From Variovorax sp. ZS18.2.2 (GTDB taxonomy: Bacteria > Pseudomonadota > Gammaproteobacteria > Burkholderiales > Burkholderiaceae_C), in assembly GCF_024701975.1 (NCBI RefSeq), contig NZ_JANLNM010000001.1, positions 2,046,001 through 2,110,000 on the forward strand: DNA of 64,000 nt, written 5' to 3'. The notes below the pieces were generated by a model, which was not told the origin of the DNA, made no database searches, and was given only the letters and a program-made list of their open reading frames with translations. Both the position numbers and the translations under genes were made by a program. Positions 27,089 to 36,016 of this stretch are shown piece by piece (position 1 is the stretch's first letter; the number at the start of each line of letters is the position of its first letter).

Positions 27089-28273
27089 TCAGTGCGCCTG
27101 GGCGGCCCACGCCCGGCGACGCACCACGGCTTCCAGCGCGGCCACGGCGATCATCACCACCGTGGTCAGCGTGCCCACCACCAGCACCGTCAGGTGCGAC
27201 GCGAACGCCGCCAGCACCGCAAGCGCAATCAACCCGTAGAGGTGCGACTGCGGCAGAAAGCCACGCACCACCCGCTTGAACAACGCATTGCCGAAGAGGT
27301 AGATGGCCGGCCCGCCCAACAGCGGCCCCAGGTACTTGAGCTCGGCATGGTGCGAGCCCTCCCCGATCACGAGTTCGTCCGCGACAGCGCACACGATGAT
27401 GCCGGCCACCAGGATCACGTGCGTGTAGTGGTAGTTGGCGCCCATGCGGCCCGGGTCGTTCGAATGCTCGATGGCATGCGTGGCTTCCCTGGCACTGGTG
27501 TCGAAATACATCCACCACATGGCCAGGCTGCCCGCGAAGCCCACGAGCAGCGCGTACACGTCGATCGCGTGCCATTCGGCGTGGTGGCCGAACGCGATGC
27601 CGCTGGCCAGGATCGACTCGCCCAGCGCCACGATCACGAAGAGCTGGCATCGCTCCGCGACATGGCCGCCGTCGATGGTCCACTCCGCCGTGCTCGAGCG
27701 TCCGAGTCCCGGAAAAGCCAGACCGATCATCGGCGCGACGTATTCGCACAGCACGCCGACGAACCAGAGCCCGATGCGCCACGGTCCTTCGGACAGCCCG
27801 CCCGCGATCCAGAACACCGCCGCCACGCAGTTCCACGCCAGCAGGCGCCGGAAGTTGGGCGCCAGCGGGCTCTTGCTGCCGACCGCGATCAGCATGCACA
27901 AGGTGCGCCCCACCTGGATGGCCGCGAAGCAGCAGGCGAACACCAGCCCTCGCTCGGCAAACGCGCCCGGCACCGCCGACGCCATCACCATGGCCAGCAG
28001 CATCACGCCGAACAGCATGCCCCGGATGCGCAGCGACCCCGGGTTGAACCAGTTCGTGGCCCAGGCGGTGTACTGCCAGCCGAGCCAGACGGCAAACCAC
28101 ATCACCAGCGTCTGCAGCGCACCCAGCAGGCTCAGGTGGTCCAGCAGATAGTGCGACAGCTGCGTGACCGAGAACGCGTAGACCAGGTCGAAGAACAGTT
28201 CTTCATTCGAGACCCTGGCAGCCTCGTTGCGCGATCGCAAAGTCGTTGGCAGTCCGTTTTTCTTGCTCAACAT
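27089..28273 (-). CDS. LtrA family (low temperature requirement A) membrane protein
   Basis: A 394-residue protein with about twelve hydrophobic segments and the LtrA signature EELFFDLVYAFSVTQLSH near the N-terminus, plus ALGESILASG in the middle. The family takes its name from a Listeria mutant impaired at low temperature; its biochemical function is not established. A single-gene unit convergent with mltD (16 bases apart). The next gene on the same strand upstream is more than 1 kb away, so it has its own promoter or reads from the ABC operon that follows it only in the opposite sense of order; no promoter is obvious. Confidence 0.82.
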   Translation of the reverse strand: MLSKKNGLPTTLRSRNEAARVSNEELFFDLVYAFSVTQLSHYLLDHLSLLGALQTLVMWFAVWLGWQYTAWATNWFNPGSLRIRGMLFGVMLLAMVMASAVPGAFAERGLVFACCFAAIQVGRTLCMLIAVGSKSPLAPNFRRLLAWNCVAAVFWIAGGLSEGPWRIGLWFVGVLCEYVAPMIGLAFPGLGRSSTAEWTIDGGHVAERCQLFVIVALGESILASGIAFGHHAEWHAIDVYALLVGFAGSLAMWWMYFDTSAREATHAIEHSNDPGRMGANYHYTHVILVAGIIVCAVADELVIGEGSHHAELKYLGPLLGGPAIYLFGNALFKRVVRGFLPQSHLYGLIALAVLAAFASHLTVLVVGTLTTVVMIAVAALEAVVRRRAWAAQAH

Positions 28274-28308
28274 GACTCTCTCCCTTTCAGTTTTCAGATT
28301 TCAGATAG

Positions 28309-29142
28309 CTAGAGCTTTTCGGTTTCTCCACTGCGCGGCTGCCACTTCACGAGACGCTTCTCGATCAGGCCGACCAGCCCGTCGAGCGCCAGCGCAAAGG
28401 CCGTGAGCACGACAATACCGGCAAAGACGGTGTTGACGTCAAACGTTCCCTCGGCCTGGAGTATCAGGTAGCCCACGCCGCGCGCCGAGCCCAGGTACTC
28501 CCCCACCACCGCGCCGACGAAAGCCAACCCCACCGAAGTGTGCAGGCTGGAGAACACCCAGCTCGTCGCGCTCGGGAGGTACACGGTGCGCAGCAACTGC
28601 CGCTGGTTGGCGCCCAGCATCTTCGCGTTGGCCAGCACCACGGGACTCACCTCGCGCACGCCCTGGTAGACGTTGAAGAACACGATGAAGAACACCAGCG
28701 TGACCGCCAGCGCCACCTTGCTCCAGATGCCCAGGCCAAACCACAGCGCGAAGATCGGCGCCAGGATCACGCGCGGCATCGAGTTGGCGGCCTTGATGTA
28801 CGGATCGAGGATCAGGCTCGCGGTCGGCGCGAGCGCGAGCCAGAGCCCGCACGCGAGACCCAGCACGGTGCCGATGCCGAAGGCCAGCACCGTCTCCAGC
28901 AGCGTGGTGCCCAGGTGCCGGTAGATGTCGGCGTTGCCCTTCAGGCCTTCGGGAAACAGCAGGTTCGGCGGCACCTCGAACGGCAGGAACCAGCTCCAGA
29001 TGCGGCCCGCCACCTGGATCGGCTCGCCGACGAAGAAGGCGAACTGCTGGTTGCGCGAGGCCACGTGCCAGCCCACAAGGATGAGCACGAGCAGCACCAG
29101 CTGCCAGAAGCGCGCGTTGCGCTCGTTCAGCCGCGGGATCAT
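28309..29142 (-). CDS. NitT/TauT-type ABC importer permease
   Basis: A 277-residue permease of the SsuC/TauC class with about six membrane helices and the EAA-type loop (GVREVSPVVLANAKMLGAN). It forms the channel for the ATPase and binding protein encoded upstream. ATG 29142 (MIPRLNERNAR) overlaps the ATPase stop by four bases. The transported molecule cannot be read from the sequence; sulfonates, taurine, nitrate and pyrimidine precursors are all served by this family. Confidence 0.88.
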   Translation of the reverse strand: MIPRLNERNARFWQLVLLVLILVGWHVASRNQQFAFFVGEPIQVAGRIWSWFLPFEVPPNLLFPEGLKGNADIYRHLGTTLLETVLAFGIGTVLGLACGLWLALAPTASLILDPYIKAANSMPRVILAPIFALWFGLGIWSKVALAVTLVFFIVFFNVYQGVREVSPVVLANAKMLGANQRQLLRTVYLPSATSWVFSSLHTSVGLAFVGAVVGEYLGSARGVGYLILQAEGTFDVNTVFAGIVVLTAFALALDGLVGLIEKRLVKWQPRSGETEKL

Positions 29143-29954
29143 GCGGCCTTCCTCAGTTGCTGCGCATAGCCCTTGAGCACTTCGTCGCGCAGCACTTCCC
29201 AGATCTGCGTGTGCAGTTCGACGAAGCGCGGCTGCGTGCGCACCTCGGCCACGTCGCGCGGCCGCGCAAGGTCGATGGCGAACTCGCCGATCGGGTGCGT
29301 CGCGGGGCCGGCCGACAGCACCACCACGCGGTCGCTCATCGCAATCGCCTCGTCGAGGTCGTGCGTGATGAAGAGCACCGCTTTCTTCTTCGCGCTCCAG
29401 ATCTCGAGCACCTCGTTTTCCATCAGCTGGCGGGTCTGGATGTCGAGCGCGCTGAAGGGCTCGTCCATGAGGATGATGTCGGGGTCGAGCACCAGCGTCT
29501 GCGCCAGCGCCACACGCTTGCGCATGCCGCCCGAGAGCTGGTGCGGATAGCGGTCGCCGAAGCCCGAGAGGCCCACGCGCGAGAGCCAGGCCTCGGCCTG
29601 CTCGCGCGCATCGGCATCGGACACGCCGCGGTACTGCAGCCCCACCATCACATTGGCGACGGCGCTGCGCCACGGCATCAGCGCCTCGGTCTGGAACATG
29701 TAGCCCGCACGCGCATTGACGCCCGCCAGCGTCTCTCCGAACACCTTGACCGTGCCCGACGACGGTTCGAGCAATCCAGCCCCCACGTTCAACAGCGTCG
29801 ACTTGCCGCATCCCGTGGGCCCGACCACCGAGACGAACTCCCCGGCCTTGATGCGCAGCGTGGTGTCGGCGACGGCGGTGTAGCGCTGGCCCGGGTCGTC
29901 CTTCGAGTGGAAGGTGCAGCTGATGGAAAGGAGTTCGAGGGCGTGGTCGGACAT
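29139..29954 (-). CDS. NitT/TauT-type ABC importer ATPase
   Basis: A 271-residue ATP-binding protein with Walker A VGPTGCGKST, Q-loop FQTEALMPW, signature LSGGMRKRVALAQ, Walker B DIILMDEPFSALD and H-loop FITHDLDEAIAMSD. ATG 29954 (MSDHALELLS) is used; the frame runs upstream to 30065 but that part crosses a hairpin terminator and the end of the binding-protein gene. It energises uptake with the permease that follows. Expression is probably lower than that of the binding protein because of the terminator before it. Confidence 0.9.
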   Translation of the reverse strand: MSDHALELLSISCTFHSKDDPGQRYTAVADTTLRIKAGEFVSVVGPTGCGKSTLLNVGAGLLEPSSGTVKVFGETLAGVNARAGYMFQTEALMPWRSAVANVMVGLQYRGVSDADAREQAEAWLSRVGLSGFGDRYPHQLSGGMRKRVALAQTLVLDPDIILMDEPFSALDIQTRQLMENEVLEIWSAKKKAVLFITHDLDEAIAMSDRVVVLSAGPATHPIGEFAIDLARPRDVAEVRTQPRFVELHTQIWEVLRDEVLKGYAQQLRKAA

Positions 29955-29966
29955 GTCTGCAGGATT

Positions 29967-29989
29967 AAAAAACCCGGCCAAGGCCGGGT
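29967..29989 (-). terminator. Rho-independent terminator inside the ABC importer operon
   Basis: On the minus strand CCCGGCC-TT-GGCCGGG is followed by six T residues. It lies between the binding-protein stop (30007) and the ATPase start (29954), so it would end most transcripts after the binding protein and let some read through. Confidence 0.75.
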
Positions 29990-30006
29990 CGCGGGGACGT
30001 TCGGAG

Positions 30007-31041
30007 TCAGGCTTTGAACCTGTCCTTCGCGCGCCTAGCAAAATCGTTGGTGTAGGTCCTGGCAAGGTCGATCTTGTCGGCCTTCACCGCAGTGTCGAAG
30101 CTCGCGATGGCGGTGAGCGCCGTCTTGGGTCCGTCGGCCGGCACGAGGCCGTCGGTTGCGATCGATTCGCGCACCTTGTCGAACGACGCGAGGTACAGCG
30201 CCCGGTCACCGAGCAGATAAGTCTCCGGCACCGTCTTGATGATGTCGCCCGGCCCCGCCGTCTGCAGCCACTTCAGGCCATGCACGATGGCATTGGCCAG
30301 CGCCTGGCAGGTGTTGGGGTTCTTCTGGATGAAATCGATCGGCGCGTAGAGGCAGGCCGCGGGCATCGGCCCGCCGAACACCTGCTGCGTGCCCTTGAGC
30401 GTGCGCGTGTCGCTGATGATCTTCACGTCACCCTTCTGCTCGAGCATCGTCATCACCGGGTCGGTGTTGCTGATGGCGTCGATCTGGCCCGAACGCAGCG
30501 CGGTGAGCGCGCCGGCCGCGACGCCCACGCCGATGTAGCTCACATCGCTCGCCTTGAGGCCGCCGCGCGAGAGCACGAGGTTGGCCACCATGTTGGTCGA
30601 CGAGCCCGGTGCCGAGACGCCGATCTTCTTCCCCTTCAAGTCCTGGATGCCGGTGTAGCCCGCCATGTTCTTGGTCGAGACACCCACCGCGATCTGCGGC
30701 GCACGGCCCTGCAGCACGAAGGCCTGGAAGAACTGGTTCTTGGCCTGCAGGTTGATCGTGTGTTCGTAGGCGCCCGAGCAGACATCGGCCGAGCCGCCCA
30801 CCACCGCCTGCAGCGCGCGCGCGCCGCCGGCGAAATCGGAAATCTCCACCTCGAGTCCTTCGGCCTTGAAGTAGCCGAGTTGCTCGGAGATGGTGAGAGG
30901 CAGGTAGTAGAACGCGGCCTTGCCGCCGACCGCGATGGAGACCTTGGTCTTTTCCAGCTTGGCTTGCGCAAAAACCCGCGGCAGCGCAATCGCTGCGGCG
31001 GCGATTGCGGAGGCGGAAATGAGGGTTCTGCGATGAAGCAT
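30007..31041 (-). CDS. NMT1/TauA-type ABC importer substrate-binding protein
   Basis: A 344-residue periplasmic binding protein. Residues 1-25 form a twin-arginine-like or Sec signal (HRRTLISASAIAAAA...FAQA). The two-lobe fold has the family start KVSIAVGGKAAFYYLPLTIS, the recognition loop DFAGGARALQAVVGGSAD and the hinge region LKGKKIGVSAPGSS. It delivers substrate to the permease/ATPase downstream. I cannot name the ligand. First gene of the importer operon; a region of about 158 bases upstream holds the presumed promoter. Confidence 0.88.
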   Translation of the reverse strand: MLHRRTLISASAIAAAAIALPRVFAQAKLEKTKVSIAVGGKAAFYYLPLTISEQLGYFKAEGLEVEISDFAGGARALQAVVGGSADVCSGAYEHTINLQAKNQFFQAFVLQGRAPQIAVGVSTKNMAGYTGIQDLKGKKIGVSAPGSSTNMVANLVLSRGGLKASDVSYIGVGVAAGALTALRSGQIDAISNTDPVMTMLEQKGDVKIISDTRTLKGTQQVFGGPMPAACLYAPIDFIQKNPNTCQALANAIVHGLKWLQTAGPGDIIKTVPETYLLGDRALYLASFDKVRESIATDGLVPADGPKTALTAIASFDTAVKADKIDLARTYTNDFARRAKDRFKA

Positions 31042-31199
31042 GAAGCGGTCCTGCGGGCTCTTTGATTCTTGTAAAGTGAATCGAGCTTAGGGGTGCGCGA
31101 CCGTTGCCTGCATCGGGGTCATCCCGTGCGGGTTTCCACGTAAGCACGAAGGCCTCCCGAGAGCCTCCATGACACCTCAGCCGAACGGCCTTCGGCCGC

Positions 31200-31592
31200 T
31201 TATTTCGCGAGGAAAAGAATCGCGATGTTGACGAGGAACGCGAGCGCCCAGACCGCACTGCGCACACCGCCGAGACCTCTGATGTAGATCGCAAGGTAGA
31301 TCACGCGCAGCACGACATAGGCCGCCGCCAGCATGTCCAGGCGCGCCTGATTGGCGCCCAGCTGGTGCGCAATGATCACCGCGCCGATGAAGAACGGCAG
31401 TCCTTCGAAGGTGTTGGCCTGCGCGCTGTTGGCGCGTGCGCGCCAGCCGTTTTGTCTGGCAGCCCAGTCGCGCGGATGCACGTTGTCGCGCGGGCCGAAG
31501 TTGCCGGCCTTCGCGGTCCACGCAGCGAGGTACGGCAGGCCGCAGGCGATGAACACGCACCAGTAGGCGATGGTGAGCAGGGAAAGGGTCAT
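31200..31592 (-). CDS. MAPEG family membrane protein
   Basis: A 130-residue protein with four transmembrane helices (about 3-23, 58-78, 83-103, 110-130) and the MAPEG-type segment PRDWAARQNGWRARANSAQANTFE split between the first two. Eukaryotic relatives are glutathione-dependent eicosanoid enzymes; bacterial members are mostly uncharacterised. ATG 31592 (MTLSLLTIAYW) starts the first helix. It begins 17 bases after recR ends, so it may be the last gene of the dnaX-ebfC-recR run. A GGCC-TTC-GGCC hairpin without a T-run follows the stop. Confidence 0.8.
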   Translation of the reverse strand: MTLSLLTIAYWCVFIACGLPYLAAWTAKAGNFGPRDNVHPRDWAARQNGWRARANSAQANTFEGLPFFIGAVIIAHQLGANQARLDMLAAAYVVLRVIYLAIYIRGLGGVRSAVWALAFLVNIAILFLAK

Positions 31593-31609
31593 GTCGGGTG
31601 GATTGCGCG

Positions 31610-32203
31610 CTATCGACGATCGACCAGTGCGTGCGCGATGGTGCCGAGGTCCACGTACTCGAGCTCGCTGCCGGCCGGAACGCCGCGCGCGAGGCGCGTC
31701 ACGGTGAGGCCGCGCTGCTTGAGCGCTTCGCCGATCACATGTGCGGTCGCTTCGCCCTCGGCGGTGAAGTTGGTGGCGAGGATGACTTCGCTCACCGTGC
31801 CGTCGAGCGCGCGGTCGAACAGCTTCTGCAAGCCGATGTCTTTCGGCCCGATGCCGTCGAGCGGACTGAGCTTGCCCATCAGCACGAAGTAATAGCCGCG
31901 GAAGGCGCCGGTGCGCTCCAGCGCGGCCTGGTCGGCGGGCGTCTCGACCACGCACAGCTTCGTCCCGTCGCGGCGCGAGTCCATGCACACGTTGCAGATC
32001 GGCGCTTCGGTGAAGGTGTTGCAGAGCTCGCAGTGCCGCACATTGCTGGCTGCCTGCTGCAATGCGCGCGACAGCAACTGGGCGCCGTCGCGGTCGTGCT
32101 GCAGCAAATGAAACGCCATGCGCGAAGCCGACTTCACGCCGACGCCGGGCAAGCGGCGCAGCGCATCGACCAAGGCATCGAGCGAACTGGCGTCGGCCAT
32201 CAA
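31610..32203 (-). CDS. recR: Recombination mediator RecR
   Basis: A 197-residue protein with an N-terminal helix-hairpin-helix ([17 protein letters not shown]), a four-cysteine zinc finger ([16 protein letters not shown]) and a Toprim domain ([30 protein letters not shown]). With RecO and RecF it loads RecA at gaps. Four bases separate it from ebfC, in the conserved dnaX-ebfC-recR order. Confidence 0.96.
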   Translation of the reverse strand: MMADASSLDALVDALRRLPGVGVKSASRMAFHLLQHDRDGAQLLSRALQQAASNVRHCELCNTFTEAPICNVCMDSRRDGTKLCVVETPADQAALERTGAFRGYYFVLMGKLSPLDGIGPKDIGLQKLFDRALDGTVSEVILATNFTAEGEATAHVIGEALKQRGLTVTRLARGVPAGSELEYVDLGTIAHALVDRR

Positions 32204-32207
32204 TCGC

Positions 32208-32540
32208 TCAGAACGGCAGCTTCATGCCGGGCGGGAGGCCCGGCATGCCTGCAGTGAGCTTGCCCATCTTCTGCTCGCTGGTTTCCTCGGCCTTGCGCAC
32301 GGCTGCGTTGAAGGCGGCGGCCACGAGGTCTTCGAGCATGTCCTTGTCGTCGGCCAGGAGGCTCGGGTCGATGGTGATGCGCTTGACGTCGTGCTTGCAG
32401 GTCATGACAACCTTCACGAGGCCCGCACCCGATTCGCCTTCGACCTCGATGTGGGCCAGCTCTTCCTGGGCCTTCTTGAGGTTGTCCTGCATTGCCTGCG
32501 CCTGCTTCATGAGGCCGGCCAGTTGTCCTTTGTTGAACAT
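32208..32540 (-). CDS. ebfC: Nucleoid-associated protein YbaB/EbfC
   Basis: A 110-residue protein beginning [20 protein letters not shown] and ending [11 protein letters not shown], both hallmarks of the YbaB/EbfC family. The homodimer binds DNA with tweezer-like helices and affects gene expression. It is encoded between dnaX and recR, as in most bacteria. The 65-base gap to dnaX has no clear terminator. Confidence 0.94.
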   Translation of the reverse strand: MFNKGQLAGLMKQAQAMQDNLKKAQEELAHIEVEGESGAGLVKVVMTCKHDVKRITIDPSLLADDKDMLEDLVAAAFNAAVRKAEETSEQKMGKLTAGMPGLPPGMKLPF

Positions 32541-32605
32541 CGTTGGTCCTGTGTGTGTGGTGAAGAAAAGGGGTGAAGGATAAGAGACGTGGCTGACTGC
32601 TCGGC

Positions 32606-34483
32606 TCAGGCCGGCCGCAGCGTTCCGGGGACGATCTTCGCATCGAAGTCGCGCATCAGCATCTGCACTTCGGGGTCGCTGTGGATGGCCTCCTCGGCCA
32701 CGCGCTGGCGCTCCTCGGCCGCGTGCCGGTTGCGGCGCGCGGGGCTGTCGACCACGCCGCCGATCTCGATGGCGAGCTTGATGTCGTTGCCAAGGGCGTT
32801 GAGCGCCGCGGTCAGCTTCTCGCGGCTCGTAGGCTGATTGAGCGTTTCGCGCTCGATGCGCAGGATCCACTGGTCGGTGTCGCGACCCACGAGCTGCGAT
32901 TGCAATGCGAGTTCGCGCGCAAGGGCTGTGATGCTTTCGGCCGCGACCAATTGAGTGACCGTGGCGTACCAGAAGTCGCCGTCCTCGCTGGGGGGGATCG
33001 GTGCGGCCGGGCCGCGCTGCTCATCGGTGCGCGGCGCATCGCGCTGGCCCGGAGGGGGCTGCACGCGGATCGGCATGCCGACGACCTTGGCGGGGGTGTC
33101 CGTGGGAGAAGGCCTGTGGTCCGAGGGCCGCATGGGCTGGTCGACCACGGCCAGACGGTGACCCGCGGGAACCGACGCTGGCGCGTTCGATGCGGCAGCG
33201 GGTGCCGGAACGGGCGGCGTGGGCGCTGCCGGAGGCGGTGTTTCGGCCGCAGGTCTGACCACGGGTGCCGGGGCCGGCACAGGAGCAGCGACGGGAGCCG
33301 GAGCCCTTTGCGCCGCGCCCTGCGCTTCATTCAGAGTTTTTTTTTCCGGGGAAGCCGTCGAAGCGGCCGCGTTGGAAGGCTTGAAGGCCAGCAGCCGCAG
33401 CAGCACCATGGTCAGCGCGGCGTACTCGTCGGGCGCCAGGCCCAGCTCGCCGCGGCCGTGCAGGCAGAGGCTGTAGAGCAGTTGCGTTTCGTCGGCCGGC
33501 ATCAGCGATGCGAGGCGCGCGGTGTCGGCGGCATCCGGGTCGGTGGCCGAATCGGCGGACTCCGCCCGCGAAGGAACCGCCTGCAGCACGGCCATGGCCT
33601 GCAGCACCGACGTCATGTCTTCGAGCGTGGAAGCGGCCGACATGCCATCGCGGCGCAGGGCCTCGGAGGTATCGACCACCGTCTTGCCGTCGCCTTGCGC
33701 GAGCGCTTCGATCAGCTTGAACACATGGCCACGGTCCACGCTGCCGAGCATCTGCCGCACGCCGGTTTCGATCAGCTCGCCGTTGCCGAAGGCGATGGCC
33801 TGGTCGGTGAGCGAGAGCGCATCGCGCATCGAACCGCGCGCCGCGCGCGCCAGGAGGCGCAGTGCCTGCGGCTCGGCCGGCACCTGCTCGGTCTGCAGCA
33901 CGCCCGTCAGATGCTCGAGGATCGTCTCGGGCGCCATCGGTCGCAGGTTGAACTGCAGGCAGCGCGACAGCACCGTGACCGGCACCTTCTGCGGATCGGT
34001 GGTGGCGAGCACGAACTTGAGGTATTCGGGCGGCTCTTCGAGCGTCTTCAACATCGCATTGAACGCGGTGTTGGTGAGCATGTGCACTTCGTCGATCATG
34101 AAGACCTTGAAGCGCCCCTGCACCGGCTTGTAGACGGCTTGTTCGAGCAGCGACTGCACTTCGTCCACGCCGCGGTTGGAGGCCGCGTCGAGCTCGGTGT
34201 AGTCGACGAAGCGGCCCGAATCGATGTCGCGGCAGGCCTGGCACACGCCGCACGGCGTGGCGGTGATGCCGCCCTGCCCGTCCGGCCCCTGGCAATTGAG
34301 CGACTTGGCCAGGATGCGCGAAACCGTGGTCTTGCCGACACCCCGCGTGCCGGTGAAAAGATAGGCGTGATGCAGGCGCTGCGTGGTCAGTGCGTTTTCG
34401 AGCGCCTGCACCACATGCCCCTGACCGACCATCTCACCGAAGGTTTTCGGACGGAACTTGCGAGCGAGCACGAGATAAGACAT
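32606..34483 (-). CDS. dnaX: DNA polymerase III subunits tau and gamma
   Basis: About 625 residues in the full-length tau form. The clamp-loader AAA+ module has Walker [10 protein letters not shown], a four-cysteine zinc module (CQGPDG...CGVCQAC), DEVHML and the sensor region [10 protein letters not shown]. Domain III is followed by a proline/alanine-rich linker and the tau-specific C-terminal part that contacts the polymerase. An A9 run at 33345-33337 (coding strand) is followed in the -1 frame by a TGA within four codons, which would give a gamma form of about 385 residues. ATG 34483 ([12 protein letters not shown]) matches the family start; ATG 34492 is the alternative. TAGAAT at 34496-34491 is a possible -10 box giving a near-leaderless message. 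Confidence 0.95.
   Translation of the reverse strand: MSYLVLARKFRPKTFGEMVGQGHVVQALENALTTQRLHHAYLFTGTRGVGKTTVSRILAKSLNCQGPDGQGGITATPCGVCQACRDIDSGRFVDYTELDAASNRGVDEVQSLLEQAVYKPVQGRFKVFMIDEVHMLTNTAFNAMLKTLEEPPEYLKFVLATTDPQKVPVTVLSRCLQFNLRPMAPETILEHLTGVLQTEQVPAEPQALRLLARAARGSMRDALSLTDQAIAFGNGELIETGVRQMLGSVDRGHVFKLIEALAQGDGKTVVDTSEALRRDGMSAASTLEDMTSVLQAMAVLQAVPSRAESADSATDPDAADTARLASLMPADETQLLYSLCLHGRGELGLAPDEYAALTMVLLRLLAFKPSNAAASTASPEKKTLNEAQGAAQRAPAPVAAPVPAPAPVVRPAAETPPPAAPTPPVPAPAAASNAPASVPAGHRLAVVDQPMRPSDHRPSPTDTPAKVVGMPIRVQPPPGQRDAPRTDEQRGPAAPIPPSEDGDFWYATVTQLVAAESITALARELALQSQLVGRDTDQWILRIERETLNQPTSREKLTAALNALGNDIKLAIEIGGVVDSPARRNRHAAEERQRVAEEAIHSDPEVQMLMRDFDAKIVPGTLRPA
33327..33346 (-). other. 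dnaX slippage site (A9) with early stop in the -1 frame
   Basis: The coding strand reads GG, nine A residues, then CTCTGAATGA. In frame this is Glu-Lys-Lys-Thr-Leu-Asn-Glu and tau continues. After a -1 ribosomal slip, or one extra A added by RNA polymerase, it reads Lys-Lys-Asn-Ser-Glu-stop, ending at 33327. Both mechanisms are known for dnaX (E. coli and Thermus). Which one operates here is not visible from sequence. Confidence 0.8.
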
Positions 34484-34583
34484 TGCGGTCATTCTAAAAG
34501 GCGCGGAGAGGCCACTTCACGCTTGTTTCCTCGCTGCCCCTGAAATCATTCACGCCCCCGCGAAGGGGGCAAATTCACCCGGT

Positions 34584-34589
34584 TAGAAT
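34584..34589 (+). promoter_or_regulatory. -10 box of the 4.5S RNA gene
   Basis: TAGAAT lies 7 bases before the predicted RNA 5' end at about 34596. No convincing -35 element is seen at 16-18 bases upstream; the sequence there is part of a GCCCCC/GGGGGC inverted repeat. Confidence 0.5.
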
Positions 34590-34595
34590 GCAGGC

Positions 34596-34691
34596 TGACG
34601 GGCCTCCCTGCATGGTGAAGTGGCCAACCGGGTCAGGTGGGGAACCAAGCAGCCCTAACTGCGTAGTCAGTGCCAGGGGTAAGGCTCGTCA
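34596..34691 (+). ncRNA. ffs: Signal recognition particle 4.5S RNA
   Basis: The conserved apical domain GGGTCAGGTGGGGAACCAAGC followed by AGCC matches the bacterial small SRP RNA, whose symmetric loop binds Ffh. The ends pair (TGACGGGCC with GGCTCGTCA), giving a single long hairpin of about 96 bases. Boundaries are set by this pairing and could be off by a few bases. It is divergent from dnaX and precedes the flavoprotein gene that is read from the opposite strand. Confidence 0.9.
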
Positions 34692-34707
34692 ACCTCTTCA
34701 GCCGCTC

Positions 34708-34731
34708 GTTTCACTCCATGCGAAGTGAAAC
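34708..34731 (+). terminator. Hairpin downstream of 4.5S RNA
   Basis: GTTTCACT and AGTGAAAC form an 8-base stem around an 8-base loop, 17 bases after the RNA end. There is no T-run, so it may act as a processing or weak termination element. Confidence 0.4.
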
Positions 34732-34777
34732 GCAGCTTGCAAAATCTCTCAGCGAAAAATCCCCGGGCGCGAGGCCT

Positions 34778-36016
34778 TCACAGGCCCAGTCTCTGGATTG
34801 CGCCGCGCGCTGCGGCTGCGCCGCTGGCCATCGATGCGGTCAGCAGGTAGCCGCCGGTCGGCGCTTCCCAGTCGAGCATCTCCCCCGCCGCGAACACGCC
34901 CGGCAATGCGCTCGCCATAAGTTGCGCGTCGAGCGCATCGAAGCGAACGCCGCCAGCGGTGCTGATCGCCTCATCGATGGGCCGCGTCGCGACGAGCTTC
35001 AATGGCACCGCCTTGATCGTCGCGGCGAGTTGCCCCGGGTCCTGCATCGCCTCGCGGCTCAGCGCTTCATGCAGCACGCCGGCCTTGATGCCTTCGAGCC
35101 CGAGTCGGCTCTTGAGGTGGCTGCTCAGCGACCGAGCGCCGCGCGGATGCTTTACGGCCGCCAGCACCTGTTCCGCACTGCGATCTGGCAACAGGTCCAG
35201 CAACAGCGTGGCACTGCCCTGCGCGGCGATCTCGTCGCGCAGCAAGGCCGAGGCCGCATAGATCAGGCTGCCCTCGATCCCCGTCGCCGTCGCAACGAAC
35301 TCACCCTTGCGCGCAAAGCTGCGCCCCTGGCTGTCGGTGAACGAAATGGCCACCGACTTGAAAGGCTGCCCCGCAAAACGGCTGGAGAAATGCTCGCTCC
35401 ACCCTGCCCCGTCGAAGCCGCAGTTGGCAGGCAGCAGCGGCGCGACATCGATGCCTCGTCCTTGCAACCATGGAGCCCACGCGCCATCGGACCCCAGTCG
35501 CGCCCAACTCGCACCGCCCAGCGCCAGCACCACCGCATCCGCCTTCACCGAGGTCTCGCCAGCCGGCGTGGCGAACCGCAGCGCGGCCGCATCGAACGAC
35601 GGATCGCCCAGCCAGCGATGGCGCATATGAAACTGCACCCCCGCCGAACGCAGCCGATGCAGCCACGCGCGCAGCAGAGGCGCAGCCTTCATGTCCGTCG
35701 GAAACACGCGCCCCGAGGTGCCCACGAAAGTCTCGATGCCGAGACCGGTCGCCCATTCGCGCACCTGCTGCGGACCGAACTTCGCCAGCATCGGCTCGAG
35801 TTGCGCGCGGCGCTCGCCGAACCGGTTCATGAACACATCGAAGGGCTCCGAGTGCGTGAGATTGAGGCCACCGCGGCCGGCCAGCAAGAACTTGCGGCCC
35901 ACCGAGGGCATGGCGTCATAGACGTGCACTTGCGCGCCGGACGCGCCGAGGACTTCAGCCGCCATCAGGCCGGCAGGTCCGCCGCCGATCACGGCGACGG
36001 TTGGGGAAAGAGTCAT
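34778..36016 (-). CDS. BaiN/HI0933-like flavoprotein (NAD(P)/FAD-dependent oxidoreductase)
   Basis: A 412-residue FAD protein. The Rossmann motif VAVIGGGPAGLMAAEVLGAS begins the chain; SVGRKFLLAGRGGLNLTHSE is the signature of the HI0933/BaiN group, and the C-terminus has the second FAD motif GVFAAGEMLDWEAPTGGYLL. The biochemical role of this group is not settled, although BaiN is linked to bile-acid dehydrogenation in clostridia. ATG 36016 overlaps the stop of the AddA-like gene by ATGA, so it is translated with the repair genes. Confidence 0.85.
   Translation of the reverse strand: MTLSPTVAVIGGGPAGLMAAEVLGASGAQVHVYDAMPSVGRKFLLAGRGGLNLTHSEPFDVFMNRFGERRAQLEPMLAKFGPQQVREWATGLGIETFVGTSGRVFPTDMKAAPLLRAWLHRLRSAGVQFHMRHRWLGDPSFDAAALRFATPAGETSVKADAVVLALGGASWARLGSDGAWAPWLQGRGIDVAPLLPANCGFDGAGWSEHFSSRFAGQPFKSVAISFTDSQGRSFARKGEFVATATGIEGSLIYAASALLRDEIAAQGSATLLLDLLPDRSAEQVLAAVKHPRGARSLSSHLKSRLGLEGIKAGVLHEALSREAMQDPGQLAATIKAVPLKLVATRPIDEAISTAGGVRFDALDAQLMASALPGVFAAGEMLDWEAPTGGYLLTASMASGAAAARGAIQRLGL

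Noticed and set aside
28309..31041. Naming the importer tauABC or ssuABC
   Set aside because: Family-level motifs are clear but nothing in the sequence or neighbours fixes the substrate.
33327..33346. dnaX as a frameshifted pseudogene
   Set aside because: The zero frame is open through the A9 run to a normal tau C-terminus; the run is a known type of programmed slippage site.
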